64,000 nt of DNA from Aerosticca soli (GTDB taxonomy: Bacteria > Pseudomonadota > Gammaproteobacteria > Xanthomonadales > Rhodanobacteraceae): contig NZ_AP018560.1 of the NCBI RefSeq assembly GCF_003967035.1, forward strand, positions 16,001 through 80,000, in the 5' to 3' direction. Every line of letters starts with the position of its first letter. Position 1 is the stretch's first letter. Shown here piece by piece: positions 18,189 to 26,303 of this stretch. Position numbers and translations under genes: made by a program. The notes under the pieces are model-generated. The model did not search any database, was not told where the DNA came from, and saw only the letters and a program-made list of their open reading frames with translations.

Positions 18189-18821
18189 ATGTATCTGCGC
18201 AGTGAGAGTTTCGCCAACGGACAGCCCATCCCCTCCCGCTTCGCTTTCGCGCGCATCGGTCAGCCAGTGGAGCTGGCCGAAAACTTGAACCCGCACCTGG
18301 CCTGGGGCGAGGCGCCGGCCGGCACGCGTTCCTTCGTGATCACCTGCATCGATCCGGATGCGCCGAGCCGGCGCGACGATGCCAACCAGCCCGGCAAGAC
18401 GCTGCCGGCCGATCTGCCGCGGACCGAGTTCGTGCATTGGCTGCTTGCCAACGTGCCGCCGGATTGCACGCAGTTGGCGGCCGGCTCCTGCAGCGCGGGC
18501 GTGGTGCCGCACGGCAAGCGCCAGCCGCCGGGCCCGCCGGGCAGCGTGCAGGGCCGCAACCATTACAGCGACTGGTTTGCCGGCGATCCGGACATGACGG
18601 GCGACTATCTGGGCTACGACGGTCCGTGTCCGCCCTGGAACGACAGCCGCGTGCACCACTACCACTTCGAGCTGCATGCGCTGGACGTGGCCCGTCTTGC
18701 GCTCGAAGCGGGCTTCACGCTCGACGATCTCCGCCGGGCGATGGCCGGCCACGTGCTCGCCAGCGCGGCCTGGGTGGGCACCTACACGCTCAATCCCGCC
18801 CTGGCCGGGACGGGCGGATAA
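18189..18821 (+). CDS. YbhB/YbcL family (PEBP, Raf kinase inhibitor-like) protein
   Basis: A 210-residue phosphatidylethanolamine-binding-protein fold. Family marks are NLNPHLAWGEAPAGTRSFVI, CIDPDAPS (the DPDAP ligand-site motif), FVHWLLANVPP, YLGYDGPCPPWNDSRVHHYHF and the final AWVGTY. The ATG at 18189 has GAGGAGGAAC upstream. Biochemical role in bacteria is not established. Related proteins often occur with stress genes, as here with the catalase. Confidence 0.9.
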   Translation: MYLRSESFANGQPIPSRFAFARIGQPVELAENLNPHLAWGEAPAGTRSFVITCIDPDAPSRRDDANQPGKTLPADLPRTEFVHWLLANVPPDCTQLAAGSCSAGVVPHGKRQPPGPPGSVQGRNHYSDWFAGDPDMTGDYLGYDGPCPPWNDSRVHHYHFELHALDVARLALEAGFTLDDLRRAMAGHVLASAAWVGTYTLNPALAGTGG

Positions 18822-18945
18822 TTCAAGGCGATGGGGACGGGACTTTCACACGACGATGGCGTCGCGCTGCGCAGGATCGGCGCACACTGAAGCCCGCATC
18901 GGAAGCGATGCGGGTGCCCATCACGCCGCCTAAGGAGTCGCCGTC

Positions 18946-19101
18946 ATGCTGCACTACGCCATCGTCTTCCTGATCATCGCCATCATCGCCGCCGTCCTGG
19001 GTTTCGGCGGCATCGCCGGCACCGCGGCCTGGATCGCCAAGGTATTGTTCGTCATCTTCCTGATCCTGGCGATCGTGTCGTTCTTCCGCCGCAGCACATG
19101 A
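18946..19101 (+). CDS. DUF1328 (YtjA) small membrane protein
   Basis: A 51-residue protein with two transmembrane segments: [20 protein letters not shown], then [15 protein letters not shown] and [14 protein letters not shown]. The motif [15 protein letters not shown] is diagnostic of the family. TAAGGAG at 18931-18937 gives a strong ribosome site for the ATG at 18946. The 124-base gap before it is otherwise featureless. Function unknown; the family is often found with DUF883 and YqjE genes, as here. Confidence 0.9.
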   Translation: MLHYAIVFLIIAIIAAVLGFGGIAGTAAWIAKVLFVIFLILAIVSFFRRST

Positions 19102-19141
19102 CCGTGCGGCCCATCGAGTCACCCCTTACCGGAGACCTGCC

Positions 19142-19519
19142 ATGAACGAGAATCTGCAAAACGCCATGCCCGAGGACCTGTCGCACAAACTGGACAGCCG
19201 CATCGACCAGCGCGCCGAGCGCATCAAGCAGGCGACCTCCGAAGCGGTGGCCAGCGCCAAGGAAACCGTCGAGCACGTCGCCGACCGTGTCGAGAGCGGG
19301 GTCCATCACGCCACCGACAAGGCCGCCGCCGCCGCCCATCGCGCCACCGACAAGGCCAGCGAGCTGCGTGAGCGCAGCCGCGAGGCCTACGAGGAAGCGG
19401 TCGACCGCGCCGATGCCTGGCTGGATATCGCCCGTGATTACGTGCGGCGCAAGCCGGTGCAGTCGGTGGCGATGGCCCTGGGTGCCGGCTGGCTGCTCGG
19501 CCGCGTGCTGCGGCGCTGA
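19142..19519 (+). CDS. DUF883 (ElaB/YqjD-like) membrane-anchored protein
   Basis: A 125-residue protein with a long amphipathic, Ala-rich helical region (about residues 15-95, heptad-like and rich in E, R, K and A) and one C-terminal membrane anchor ending PVQSVAMALGAGWLLGRVLRR. The RRKPVQSVAMALGAGWL end is the hallmark of the ElaB/YqjD group, which in E. coli is inner-membrane, stationary-phase induced and ribosome-associated. It lies 8 bases before the yqjE-like gene, so the two form an operon. Confidence 0.9.
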   Translation: MNENLQNAMPEDLSHKLDSRIDQRAERIKQATSEAVASAKETVEHVADRVESGVHHATDKAAAAAHRATDKASELRERSREAYEEAVDRADAWLDIARDYVRRKPVQSVAMALGAGWLLGRVLRR

Positions 19520-19527
19520 CCCCTTCC

Positions 19528-19971
19528 ATGGCTGAGCCGGAACAGCCCGAGGCGCCGGGGGACAGCCGTCTGCTGGACGAGCTCGCGCGCCTCGGCCGCG
19601 GCATCAAGCATCTGTTCGGTGCCCAGCTCGGCCTGCTGTCCGCCGAGCTCGGGCTTGCCCGCGGCGCCATCGCATGGCTGCTGTTGACCGCGCTCTGCAC
19701 GATCGTGGCGGCGGTCGGCAGCGGCTTGACCGCACTCGCGCTGGTGGGTGTGGCGCTGGCGCATTGGCTGGGCTCCTGGACCTGGGCGCTGGCGGTCTTG
19801 TTTCTGGTTCAGCTCGTGGTCATGCTGGGCTGCATGCTGCTGTTCAGACGTTGCCTGCACTGGATGAGCCTGCCGGCCACGCGCGCCGAATGGCGGTCCA
19901 TGCTGCAGGAGAGCCGGGCGCGGGCCGAGGAGCGCATCCGCCGTGCCGAGCAGGAGGACACCCCGTCATGA
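19528..19971 (+). CDS. YqjE-like phage-holin-superfamily membrane protein
   Basis: A 147-residue integral membrane protein with two central membrane segments (GAIAWLLLTALCTIVAAVGSG and WTWALAVLFLVQLVVMLGCM). An N-terminal amphipathic part and a charged C-terminal tail (RAEERIRRAEQEDTPS) flank them. It belongs to the YqjE/DUF1469 group placed in the holin superfamily; despite the name there is no phage context. Its stop overlaps the next start (ATGA, 19968-19971). Confidence 0.85.
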   Translation: MAEPEQPEAPGDSRLLDELARLGRGIKHLFGAQLGLLSAELGLARGAIAWLLLTALCTIVAAVGSGLTALALVGVALAHWLGSWTWALAVLFLVQLVVMLGCMLLFRRCLHWMSLPATRAEWRSMLQESRARAEERIRRAEQEDTPS

Positions 19972-20258
19972 ATCTTTTCGCCCGCCATGCCCGTGTGCGT
20001 GAGGCCCAGGCGCGCCTGCGCCTGGCGCGCCGAGAGGTGCAGGAACCGGTCGCGGCCCTGCTGGTACGCGGCTACACCTACCCGCTCACCACGCTGGGCG
20101 TGGCTGCCGGCGTCGGCTTCGTGGCCGGCTGTGTGGGCGGCGGGCGTGCCGCGCCGGCACGGGCCGCGGCACCGCTGCTGCGCGGCGGTCTGTTCGAGCT
20201 GCTGCTGCAGGGCGCGCGCTGGTTCGCCACCACGCTGGAAGACGACGACACCCCATGA
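19968..20258 (+). CDS. YqjK-like small protein
   Basis: A 96-residue protein: a basic amphipathic N-terminal helix (HARVREAQARLRLARREVQE), then a glycine- and valine-rich membrane segment (LTTLGVAAGVGFVAGCVGGG), then a short amphipathic tail. The position, third after DUF883 and yqjE-like genes, matches yqjK in the E. coli yqjDEK cluster, though sequence likeness is weak. It overlaps both neighbours by ATGA. Confidence 0.75.
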   Translation: MNLFARHARVREAQARLRLARREVQEPVAALLVRGYTYPLTTLGVAAGVGFVAGCVGGGRAAPARAAAPLLRGGLFELLLQGARWFATTLEDDDTP

Positions 20259-21388
20259 CCGTACCCTTGGCCGTGCCGCCCTCCGCGCCCGAGCGGCCGG
20301 TGGATGCGGCCCCTGTACGGACCGCCGCCACGGTGCCGCCGCGCATGACCGGCCGGCACCTGGCGGCGATCCGTCACATGCTGGCCATCCTCTGCCTGCT
20401 GGCGCTGCTGTACACGGTCACCCTGGCGCGCGAGCTGATCATTCCGCTGCTCCTGGCCACCTTCCTGGGGCTGGCGCTCAATCCGCTGGTGGCCGGGGCC
20501 GCGCGGCGGGGCATCCCCCGCTGGCTGTCCTCGTGCGTGTTGATGCTGGCGCTGGTCGGCGGCATCGGCACCGGCATCGGCCTTTTGGCCCAGCCGGCGC
20601 TCGGCTGGTTCCACAACGTGCCGGCTGCGATCAAGAGTTTCGTGCCCAAGCTCAAGAGCCTGGCCGGTCCGCTGGAGGCGGCCAGCCGCGCCACCCAGTC
20701 GCTGGTCAGCGGCCAGGTGGTGCGCGTCCAGCCTTCGCGTCCGGTGGCGGTGGCGATCACCGCCTGGGACGTGATCGCCAAGGCGCCCAAGGTGCTGGCG
20801 GCGATCCTCACCGTGATCCTGCTGGTGTTTTTCTTCCTGGTGTTCGGCGACACCATCCTGCGCCGGCTGGTGCAGCTCACGCCCGGCTTCGGTTACCGCC
20901 GCCACACGGTGGCGATCGTGCGCGGCATCCAGAGCGAGGTCTCGCGCTACATCCTCACCACCGTGCTGATCAACGCCGCGCTGGGCCTCATCACCACCGG
21001 CATGCTGTGGCTCTACGGGATGCCCGACCCGCTGCTGTGGGGCACGGTGGCGATGCTCGCCAATTTCATTCCCTACGTCGGGGCGATCACCACCACCACG
21101 CTGCTGGCGCTGGTCGGGCTGATCCACTTCGACAGCGTCGGCAGCGCGTTGCTGCCGGCCTCGACCTTCGCCGGCATCACCATCCTCGAAGGCAACTTCT
21201 TCACGCCGATGATCCAGGGCCGGCGCATGCGGCTGTCGCCGATCGCGATCCTGCTGTGGCTGCTGGTCTGGGGCTGGCTGTGGGGCATTCCCGGCGCGCT
21301 GCTGGCGGTGCCGATGCTGACCAGTTTCAAGCTGATCGCCGAGCGCGTGCGCGGCTGGGCGTGGTTTGCGCGGCTGGTCCAGCGCTGA
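20255..21388 (+). CDS. AI-2E family transporter (PerM/TqsA-like)
   Basis: A 377-residue inner-membrane protein with about seven or eight membrane segments. Family features are ELIIPLLLATFLGLALNPLV, the central extracytoplasmic stretch (about residues 120-180), and the C-terminal signature WGTVAMLANFIPYVGAITTT and EGNFFTPMIQGRRMRLSPI. The name comes from TqsA. Other members are Na+/H+ antiporters, so quorum-signal export should not be assumed. It is translationally coupled to the YqjDEK-like group, which suggests an envelope stress role. Confidence 0.88.
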   Translation: MTVPLAVPPSAPERPVDAAPVRTAATVPPRMTGRHLAAIRHMLAILCLLALLYTVTLARELIIPLLLATFLGLALNPLVAGAARRGIPRWLSSCVLMLALVGGIGTGIGLLAQPALGWFHNVPAAIKSFVPKLKSLAGPLEAASRATQSLVSGQVVRVQPSRPVAVAITAWDVIAKAPKVLAAILTVILLVFFFLVFGDTILRRLVQLTPGFGYRRHTVAIVRGIQSEVSRYILTTVLINAALGLITTGMLWLYGMPDPLLWGTVAMLANFIPYVGAITTTTLLALVGLIHFDSVGSALLPASTFAGITILEGNFFTPMIQGRRMRLSPIAILLWLLVWGWLWGIPGALLAVPMLTSFKLIAERVRGWAWFARLVQR

Positions 21389-21404
21389 ACGCTTTTTTCA
21401 GCGC
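21382..21404. repeat. Short hairpin spanning both convergent stop codons
   Basis: GCGCTGAA (21382-21389) and TTCAGCGC (21397-21404) form an 8-bp stem with a T-rich loop. It spans the stop codons of the AI-2E-type gene and uppP. The T-run is inside the loop, so termination is possible but not typical. Confidence 0.4.
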
Positions 21405-22183
21405 GCGGCGAGCACGAGGAGCAGCACGGTGCCGAGCACGATGCGATACACCGCGAAGGCGGTGAAGCGGTGGCTGCGGATGTAGCCGAGCAGCCATTTC
21501 ACCGCGGCGAAGGCGGTGACCGCCGAGACCAGGAAGCCGATGCCGAGCGCGCTCCAGTCCTCATGGCCGGCGCCGGTCTTGAGCGTCTTCAGGAGCTCAT
21601 AGCCGGTGGCGGCGTACATGGTCGGGATGCCGACCAGGAAGGCGAACTCGGTGGCCGCCGCGCGTTCGGTAGTGCCGGCCAGCATGGCCGCGAAGATGGT
21701 CGCCGCCGAGCGCGAGGTGCCCGGAAAGATGCCGGCGAGCATCTGCGCCAGACCCACCCACACGGCCACCCGCCAGCTCACCGCCCGGCATGGCGGCCGC
21801 CCGGCGGCGATGCGCTCGGCGGCGAGCATCCACACGCCGCCCAGGATCAGCGCCCAGGCCACCGGCGTCACCGTCTCGGGCAGTTTGAAGCCGAGTTTCA
21901 CCGCGACGAAGCCGAGCCCGGCGGTGATCAGGAAGGCGAGGGTCAGTTTGGCGAGGTAGTCGCGGTGGGCCGGCACGCGCCAGCCGGTGAGCAGTTCCCG
22001 CAGCCGCTCGCGGTAGATCAGCGTCACCGCCAGGATCGCGCCGGCCTGGATGCCGACGTTGAACAGGTCCGAGCGCGCGCCGAGCCAATGTTCGGCGATG
22101 AGGAGATGGCCGGTGGAGGAGATCGGCAGGAACTCGGTGATGCCTTCGATCAGGCCGAGCAAAACCACGACGACGAGTGCCAC
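21398..22183 (-). CDS. uppP: Undecaprenyl-diphosphatase
   Basis: Integral membrane phosphatase (BacA/UppP) that recycles undecaprenyl pyrophosphate for peptidoglycan and polysaccharide export. The 261 residues match the family. Catalytic motifs are LIEGITEFLPISSTGHLLI near the N-terminus and the phosphatase-type GIFPGTSRSAATI (PGxSRSxxT). The GTG at 22183 is chosen because GGAG lies five bases upstream and the family begins at this point. A longer open frame upstream lacks family character and would run into the glnA control region. Confidence 0.93.
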   Translation of the reverse strand: MALVVVVLLGLIEGITEFLPISSTGHLLIAEHWLGARSDLFNVGIQAGAILAVTLIYRERLRELLTGWRVPAHRDYLAKLTLAFLITAGLGFVAVKLGFKLPETVTPVAWALILGGVWMLAAERIAAGRPPCRAVSWRVAVWVGLAQMLAGIFPGTSRSAATIFAAMLAGTTERAAATEFAFLVGIPTMYAATGYELLKTLKTGAGHEDWSALGIGFLVSAVTAFAAVKWLLGYIRSHRFTAFAVYRIVLGTVLLLVLAAR

Positions 22184-22305
22184 GCGCGCGCTCCGCAAAG
22201 TCACGGGGAAAACGGCGCCTGGCGCCGGGCGGCCTAGCTTACGCAAATCGCGCGCAAAGCGCGGACGTGGCGAGGTTTTTCGGAGCTTCGATACGAAGCC
22301 ACGGA

Positions 22306-22344
22306 TGCACCATCTTCGCGCAATCATTGCACCTTTAAGGTTCA
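22306..22344 (+). promoter_or_regulatory. Two NtrC-type enhancer sites upstream of glnA
   Basis: Against the consensus TGCACC-N5-GGTGCA, site 1 (22306-22322, TGCACCATCTTCGCGCA) matches 10 of 12 fixed positions. Site 2 (22328-22344, TGCACCTTTAAGGTTCA) matches 11 of 12. Their centres are 22 bases apart, two helical turns, and they lie about 65-100 bases upstream of the sigma-54 -24 element, the classical glnA enhancer layout. Site 1 is 15/17 identical to a site before ntrB in this window. Confidence 0.8.
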
Positions 22345-22406
22345 AAAAGGAGCCGCGAGGGGGTGGTGTCCGCGCCCTGGGCCGGCATCGGCGGTCTTGC
22401 CAGGGC

Positions 22407-22422
22407 TGGCATGGGCATTGCT
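22407..22422 (+). promoter_or_regulatory. Sigma-54 promoter of glnA
   Basis: TGGCATGGGCATTGCT fits TGGCAYR-N4-TTGCW at every fixed position, with the invariant GG at 22408-22409 and GC at 22420-22421 correctly spaced. Transcription would start near 22433, leaving a leader of about 30 bases before the ATG at 22462. Confidence 0.85.
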
Positions 22423-22461
22423 AAATGGTCTTGCGTTTCCACCCCCGATCCAGAGGTTTCC

Positions 22462-23871
22462 ATGCCCGCTCAACAAGTGCTCGATCTCATCGCCGAACAC
22501 GAGATCGAGTTCGTCGATCTGCGTTTTGCCGACATGCTCGGCAAGCACCACCACGTCACCTTCCCCGCCCATGCCATCGACGAGTCGACCTTCGAGGACG
22601 GCAAGATGTTCGACGGCTCCTCGATCTCCGGCTGGAAGGGCATCAACGAATCGGACATGGTGCTGATGCCCGACCCGGACACTGCCTACGTCGATCCGTT
22701 CAGCGCGCACAAGCAACTGGTCCTGCACTGCGACGTGCTGGAGCCTTCGACCATGCAGGCCTACGGCCGCGACCCGCGCTCGATCGCCAAGCGCGCCGAG
22801 GCCTATCTCAAGTCCACCGGCATCGCCGACACCGCGTTCTTCGGCCCGGAGCCGGAGTTCTTCATCTTCGATTCGGTGCGCTGGCAGAACGACATGGGCC
22901 GCGTGTTCTACGAGATCACCTCCGAGGAGGCGGCGTGGAGCTCGCGCTTCAAGTACGACGAAGGCAACTCCGGCCACCGTCCCGGCGTCAAGGGCGGCTA
23001 TTTCCCGGTCAGCCCGGTCGATTCGCTCGGAGACCTGCGCGCGGACATGTGCAAGGTGCTCGAATCGCTCGGCATCGCGGTGGAAGTGCATCACCACGAG
23101 GTGGCCAACGCCGGCCAGTGCGAGATCGGCACGCGCTTCAACACGCTGGTGAAGAAGGCCGACGAGCTGATCACGCTCAAGTACGTGATCAAGAACGTGG
23201 CGCACCAGAACGGCAAGACGGTCACCTTCATGCCCAAGCCGATCGTCGGCGACAACGGTTCGGGCATGCACGTGCACCAGTCGCTGTCCAAGGGCGGGCA
23301 GAACCTGTTCGCCGGCGATCTCTACGGCGGCCTCAGCCAGACCGCGCTGTGGTACATCGGCGGCGTGTTCAAGCACGCCAAGGCGATCAACGCCTTCGCC
23401 AATTCCACCACCAACAGCTACAAGCGCCTGGTGCCGGGCTTCGAGGCGCCGGTGATGCTGGCCTACTCGGCGCGCAACCGCTCGGCGAGCTGCCGCATTC
23501 CGTACGTGGCCAGTCCCAAAGGCCGGCGCATCGAGGTGCGCTTCCCCGACCCCGTGCAGTCGGGCTATCTCACCTTCACCGCGCTGATGATGGCGGGGCT
23601 GGACGGCATCCTGAACAAGATCGACCCGGGCGCGCCGGCCGACAAGGATCTCTACGACCTGCCGCCGGAAGAGGAGAAGAACATCCCGCAGGTGTGTTCC
23701 AGCCTCGACGCCGCGCTCGACGCGCTGGACAGGGACCGCGATTTCCTCAAGGCCGGCGGCGTGTTCACCGACGACTTCATCGATGCCTACATCGAGCTCA
23801 AGATGAAGGAAGTCACCGCCTATCGCGCCAGCACGCATCCGCTGGAGTTCCAGATGTACTACGCGATCTGA
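22462..23871 (+). CDS. glnA: Glutamine synthetase, type I
   Basis: Dodecameric GSI enzyme forming glutamine from glutamate, ammonia and ATP. The 469 residues match GSI-beta. Motifs are [27 protein letters not shown] (metal-binding Glu), [25 protein letters not shown] and [11 protein letters not shown]. Tyr398 in [10 protein letters not shown] is the site adenylylated by GlnE, so covalent control is expected. The ATG at 22462 ([20 protein letters not shown]) has GAGG upstream. Sigma-54 and NtrC sites precede it, and a hairpin terminator follows. Neither glnB nor glnK is adjacent. Confidence 0.98.
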   Translation: MPAQQVLDLIAEHEIEFVDLRFADMLGKHHHVTFPAHAIDESTFEDGKMFDGSSISGWKGINESDMVLMPDPDTAYVDPFSAHKQLVLHCDVLEPSTMQAYGRDPRSIAKRAEAYLKSTGIADTAFFGPEPEFFIFDSVRWQNDMGRVFYEITSEEAAWSSRFKYDEGNSGHRPGVKGGYFPVSPVDSLGDLRADMCKVLESLGIAVEVHHHEVANAGQCEIGTRFNTLVKKADELITLKYVIKNVAHQNGKTVTFMPKPIVGDNGSGMHVHQSLSKGGQNLFAGDLYGGLSQTALWYIGGVFKHAKAINAFANSTTNSYKRLVPGFEAPVMLAYSARNRSASCRIPYVASPKGRRIEVRFPDPVQSGYLTFTALMMAGLDGILNKIDPGAPADKDLYDLPPEEEKNIPQVCSSLDAALDALDRDRDFLKAGGVFTDDFIDAYIELKMKEVTAYRASTHPLEFQMYYAI

Positions 23872-23895
23872 CCGGCCGAGCGCCGGTCTGCCGCC

Positions 23896-23922
23896 ACGAC
23901 GGGCGCCCTGTGCGCCCGTCGT
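23896..23922 (+). terminator. Terminator hairpin after glnA
   Basis: ACGACGGGCGC (23896-23906) and GCGCCCGTCGT (23912-23922) form a perfect 11-bp stem with a CCTGT loop, 25 bases after the glnA stop. Only a short T-run (CGTTTC) follows, so termination may be incomplete. Confidence 0.65.
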
Positions 23923-23985
23923 CGTTTCAGGCGGTACGATCACCCCGTTACCGTCGCCTCATCGAATCCCCGTGGAGGATGCGTC

Positions 23986-24408
23986 ATGACCCGCGCGAGT
24001 GCCTGGTTGATCGCCGTCCTGGCCCTGGCGGCCGGCGCCGCCCATGGCGCGAATGAGGGTCGCGCGCGCGGCGAGGCGGAACTCGCCAAGCGTCTGGCGG
24101 GCTATCAGGCGGGCAAACCGCGCGACTGCGTGCTGCTGTCCGAGCTGCATGGCACGCAGATCATCGACGGCACCGCCATCCTCTACCGCGGCAATGGCGA
24201 CACGCTGTATCTCAACCGGCCGTCCGGCGCCGCGATCCTGCGCCGCGACATCGTGATGGTGGATTATCCGCACGGCTCGCAGCTGTGCCGGATGGACATC
24301 GTCGAGCTGTACGACTCGGGCACGCGTATGCCGCGCGGCAGCATCAGCCTGGGCAGCTTCGTGCCCTACGTGAAGGTCAAGCCCGGCCAGGGCACGCGAA
24401 CGCCCTGA
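23986..24408 (+). CDS. Hypothetical secreted protein
   Basis: A 140-residue protein with a clear signal peptide (MTRASAWLIAVLALAAGAAHGA) and a strong ribosome site (GGAGG before the ATG). The mature part has CVLLSELHGTQIIDGTAILY, GDTLYLNRPSG and QLCRMDIVELYD, with two cysteines placed to pair. The layout (CVxL, then a beta-rich middle with YLNRP, then LCRxDIV) recalls DUF6491-type secreted proteins of this order, but I cannot confirm that. Function unknown; convergent with the DUF488 gene. Confidence 0.75.
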   Translation: MTRASAWLIAVLALAAGAAHGANEGRARGEAELAKRLAGYQAGKPRDCVLLSELHGTQIIDGTAILYRGNGDTLYLNRPSGAAILRRDIVMVDYPHGSQLCRMDIVELYDSGTRMPRGSISLGSFVPYVKVKPGQGTRTP

Positions 24409-24419
24409 AGGGCCGCCGT

Positions 24420-24965
24420 TCACAGCAGGCTGCCTTGCGGCGATGGATACAGGATGCCCTGCGCGGTGGCCTCGGCGCCGGCAGTGAGCGTGGCCTCCTG
24501 GCGCAGGTCCGGTGCGAGTAGATGCACCACGCGATGGCCGCGGGCCAGCAGGTAGTCGGCGATGATGCGGCGATGGCAGCGCCACCACTGGGCCTCGGCG
24601 CACATCAGCGCGCAGCGTCGGCCGTGCGCGAACGTCTCCAGCTCGTCGAGCGCGGCCCGGAAGGGCGGCGTCAGCGCATAGGCGGCATAGGTGCGAAAGC
24701 CCGTGTGCTCCCACAGCGCGGTGCGCGCATCCGGTTCGCCTGCGGGCCCGCGCCGTCCGCCGAGCGCGGGTCGGTGGGCGTAGTCGATGCCCGCTTGCGC
24801 GAGCGCGCGGGCGAGCGTCGCGCCGGCAAACTGCGGCATCGCCCGCGAGACCGGAAAGCGGCGCACGTCGACCACGCGCTCGATGTGCGCTTCCTCGAGC
24901 AGGGCCAGAAAGGCCGCGAGTGTGCGGTTGGAGTGACCGACGGTGAAAAAGCGGGTGGCCGGCAT
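24420..24965 (-). CDS. DUF488 family protein
   Basis: A 181-residue protein of the DUF488 family. Family marks are FFTVGHSNRTLAAFLALLEE at the start, RVVDVRRFPVSR, YAHRPALGGRR, and the Cys-containing CAEAQWWRCHRRIIADYLL. Molecular function of the family is not established. It is on the same strand as the sucrose permease gene, 24 bases from that gene's stop, so it may be read at the end of the sux transcript. Confidence 0.87.
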   Translation of the reverse strand: MPATRFFTVGHSNRTLAAFLALLEEAHIERVVDVRRFPVSRAMPQFAGATLARALAQAGIDYAHRPALGGRRGPAGEPDARTALWEHTGFRTYAAYALTPPFRAALDELETFAHGRRCALMCAEAQWWRCHRRIIADYLLARGHRVVHLLAPDLRQEATLTAGAEATAQGILYPSPQGSLL

Positions 24966-24989
24966 GCGACGAGTATGCCGCAGGGGTCC

Positions 24990-26303
24990 TCAGCGCGCGG
25001 CGGCAGCCGCCGGCTTCACCCGCAGGGCCAGGAGCGCGGCGGCCAGCAGGCCCGCGCCGGCCAGGCGGATCACGTTTTCCGGCACGCCGCCGAGCACGCG
25101 GTGGTAGAGCAGCGGCACGGTGAGGATCTGCGCCAGCATCGGCAATACGATGAAGCCGTTGAAGAGCCCCATGTAGACGCCCACCCGCGCCGGTGGAATG
25201 CAGCCGGCGAGCATGGCGTAGGGGTTGCCCATCAGGCTCGCCCAGGTCAGGCCGAGCCCGATCGCGGGTAGCGCCAGCCAGGCCGGCGCGTGGATCTGCG
25301 GCAGGTACAGCAGCCCGAGCCCGCCGAGGGTCAGGCACAGCGCATGCAGGCGATGCGGTCCGAACCTGCGTGCGAGCGGCAGCATGCCGAGCGCGGCGAC
25401 GAAGGCCACCGTGTTGTAAAGGCCGCCAATCCGCCCCGTCAGCAGCATGGCCTGCGCAAAACCCGGGCTGCGCGCGTCGGTGCTGCCGCTCAGGCCGTGC
25501 GCGAGCGCGAGGGTGATGTATTCCCAGTAGCAGAACATCGCATACCACTGGCAGAGCATCATTACCGCCAGCCGGCGCATCGTCTCGGGCATGGTGCGCA
25601 CGGCATCGACGATCTCCGCCACGATGGCGCCCGGCGTGCGCGGTTGGCTGGCGAGTGCGGCCCGTTCGGCCGGATCGAGCGGCCATTCGGGCGTGGTCCA
25701 GGCCGACCAGGCCACGGTGACGATGGAAAACACCGCGCCGATCACGAACGCGGCGACCACCACGTACGGGATGCCGTGGGCGTTGGCCGCATCGAGGCGC
25801 AGGCCCAGGGCGACCAGGATGGATGGAGTCAGGTAGGCGAGCGTCTGCGACAGGCCGGTGAACGCGCTTTGCACCAGAAAGCCGGCGCTGTGTTGCGAGG
25901 CGTCCAGGCGATCGCTGACGAAGGCCCGGTAGGGTTCCATGGTCACGTTGTTGGCCGCATCGAGCACCCACAGCAGACCCGCGGCCATCCACAGCGTCGG
26001 GCTGAACGGCATCGCCAGCAGGCATAGGCTGCAGATCAGCGCGCCGATCAGGAAATAGGGCGTGCGCCGGCCCAGCCGGCAGTCGGTGCGGTCGCTCAAG
26101 GCGCCGATCAGGGGCTGCACGATGAGGCCGGTGATCGGCCCGGCCAGCCATAGATACGGCAGGCTGCCGTCCTCGGCACCCAGGTACTTGTAGATCGGGC
26201 TCATGTTGCTCTGCTGCAGCCCGAAACTGAACTGGATGCCGAAGAAACCGACATTCATGTTGACGATCTGCCAGAAGCCGAGCCGCGGCTTGTGTTGCCT
26301 CAT
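24990..26303 (-). CDS. suxC: SuxC-like sugar permease (MFS, SLC45/GPH-like)
   Basis: A 437-residue inner-membrane sugar transporter with about 12 segments. Marks are [20 protein letters not shown] at the start, [22 protein letters not shown] (with [18 protein letters not shown]), and [17 protein letters not shown]. These are typical of the plant-sucrose-transporter-like SLC45 group used by Xanthomonas SuxC and Caulobacter MalY. The ATG at 26303-26301 overlaps the fructokinase stop (ATGA). Placed last in the sucrose operon, it should import sucrose or its products from the periplasm; the substrate is inferred from context. Confidence 0.88.
   Translation of the reverse strand: MRQHKPRLGFWQIVNMNVGFFGIQFSFGLQQSNMSPIYKYLGAEDGSLPYLWLAGPITGLIVQPLIGALSDRTDCRLGRRTPYFLIGALICSLCLLAMPFSPTLWMAAGLLWVLDAANNVTMEPYRAFVSDRLDASQHSAGFLVQSAFTGLSQTLAYLTPSILVALGLRLDAANAHGIPYVVVAAFVIGAVFSIVTVAWSAWTTPEWPLDPAERAALASQPRTPGAIVAEIVDAVRTMPETMRRLAVMMLCQWYAMFCYWEYITLALAHGLSGSTDARSPGFAQAMLLTGRIGGLYNTVAFVAALGMLPLARRFGPHRLHALCLTLGGLGLLYLPQIHAPAWLALPAIGLGLTWASLMGNPYAMLAGCIPPARVGVYMGLFNGFIVLPMLAQILTVPLLYHRVLGGVPENVIRLAGAGLLAAALLALRVKPAAAAAR

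Noticed and set aside
19528..19971. Phage holin / prophage remnant
   Set aside because: The holin-superfamily label is structural only; no phage genes, integrase or att sites are nearby.
20255..21388. Autoinducer-2 (quorum signal) exporter
   Set aside because: The AI-2E family name does not establish AI-2 export; characterised members include Na+/H+ antiporters, and no lux-type context is present.
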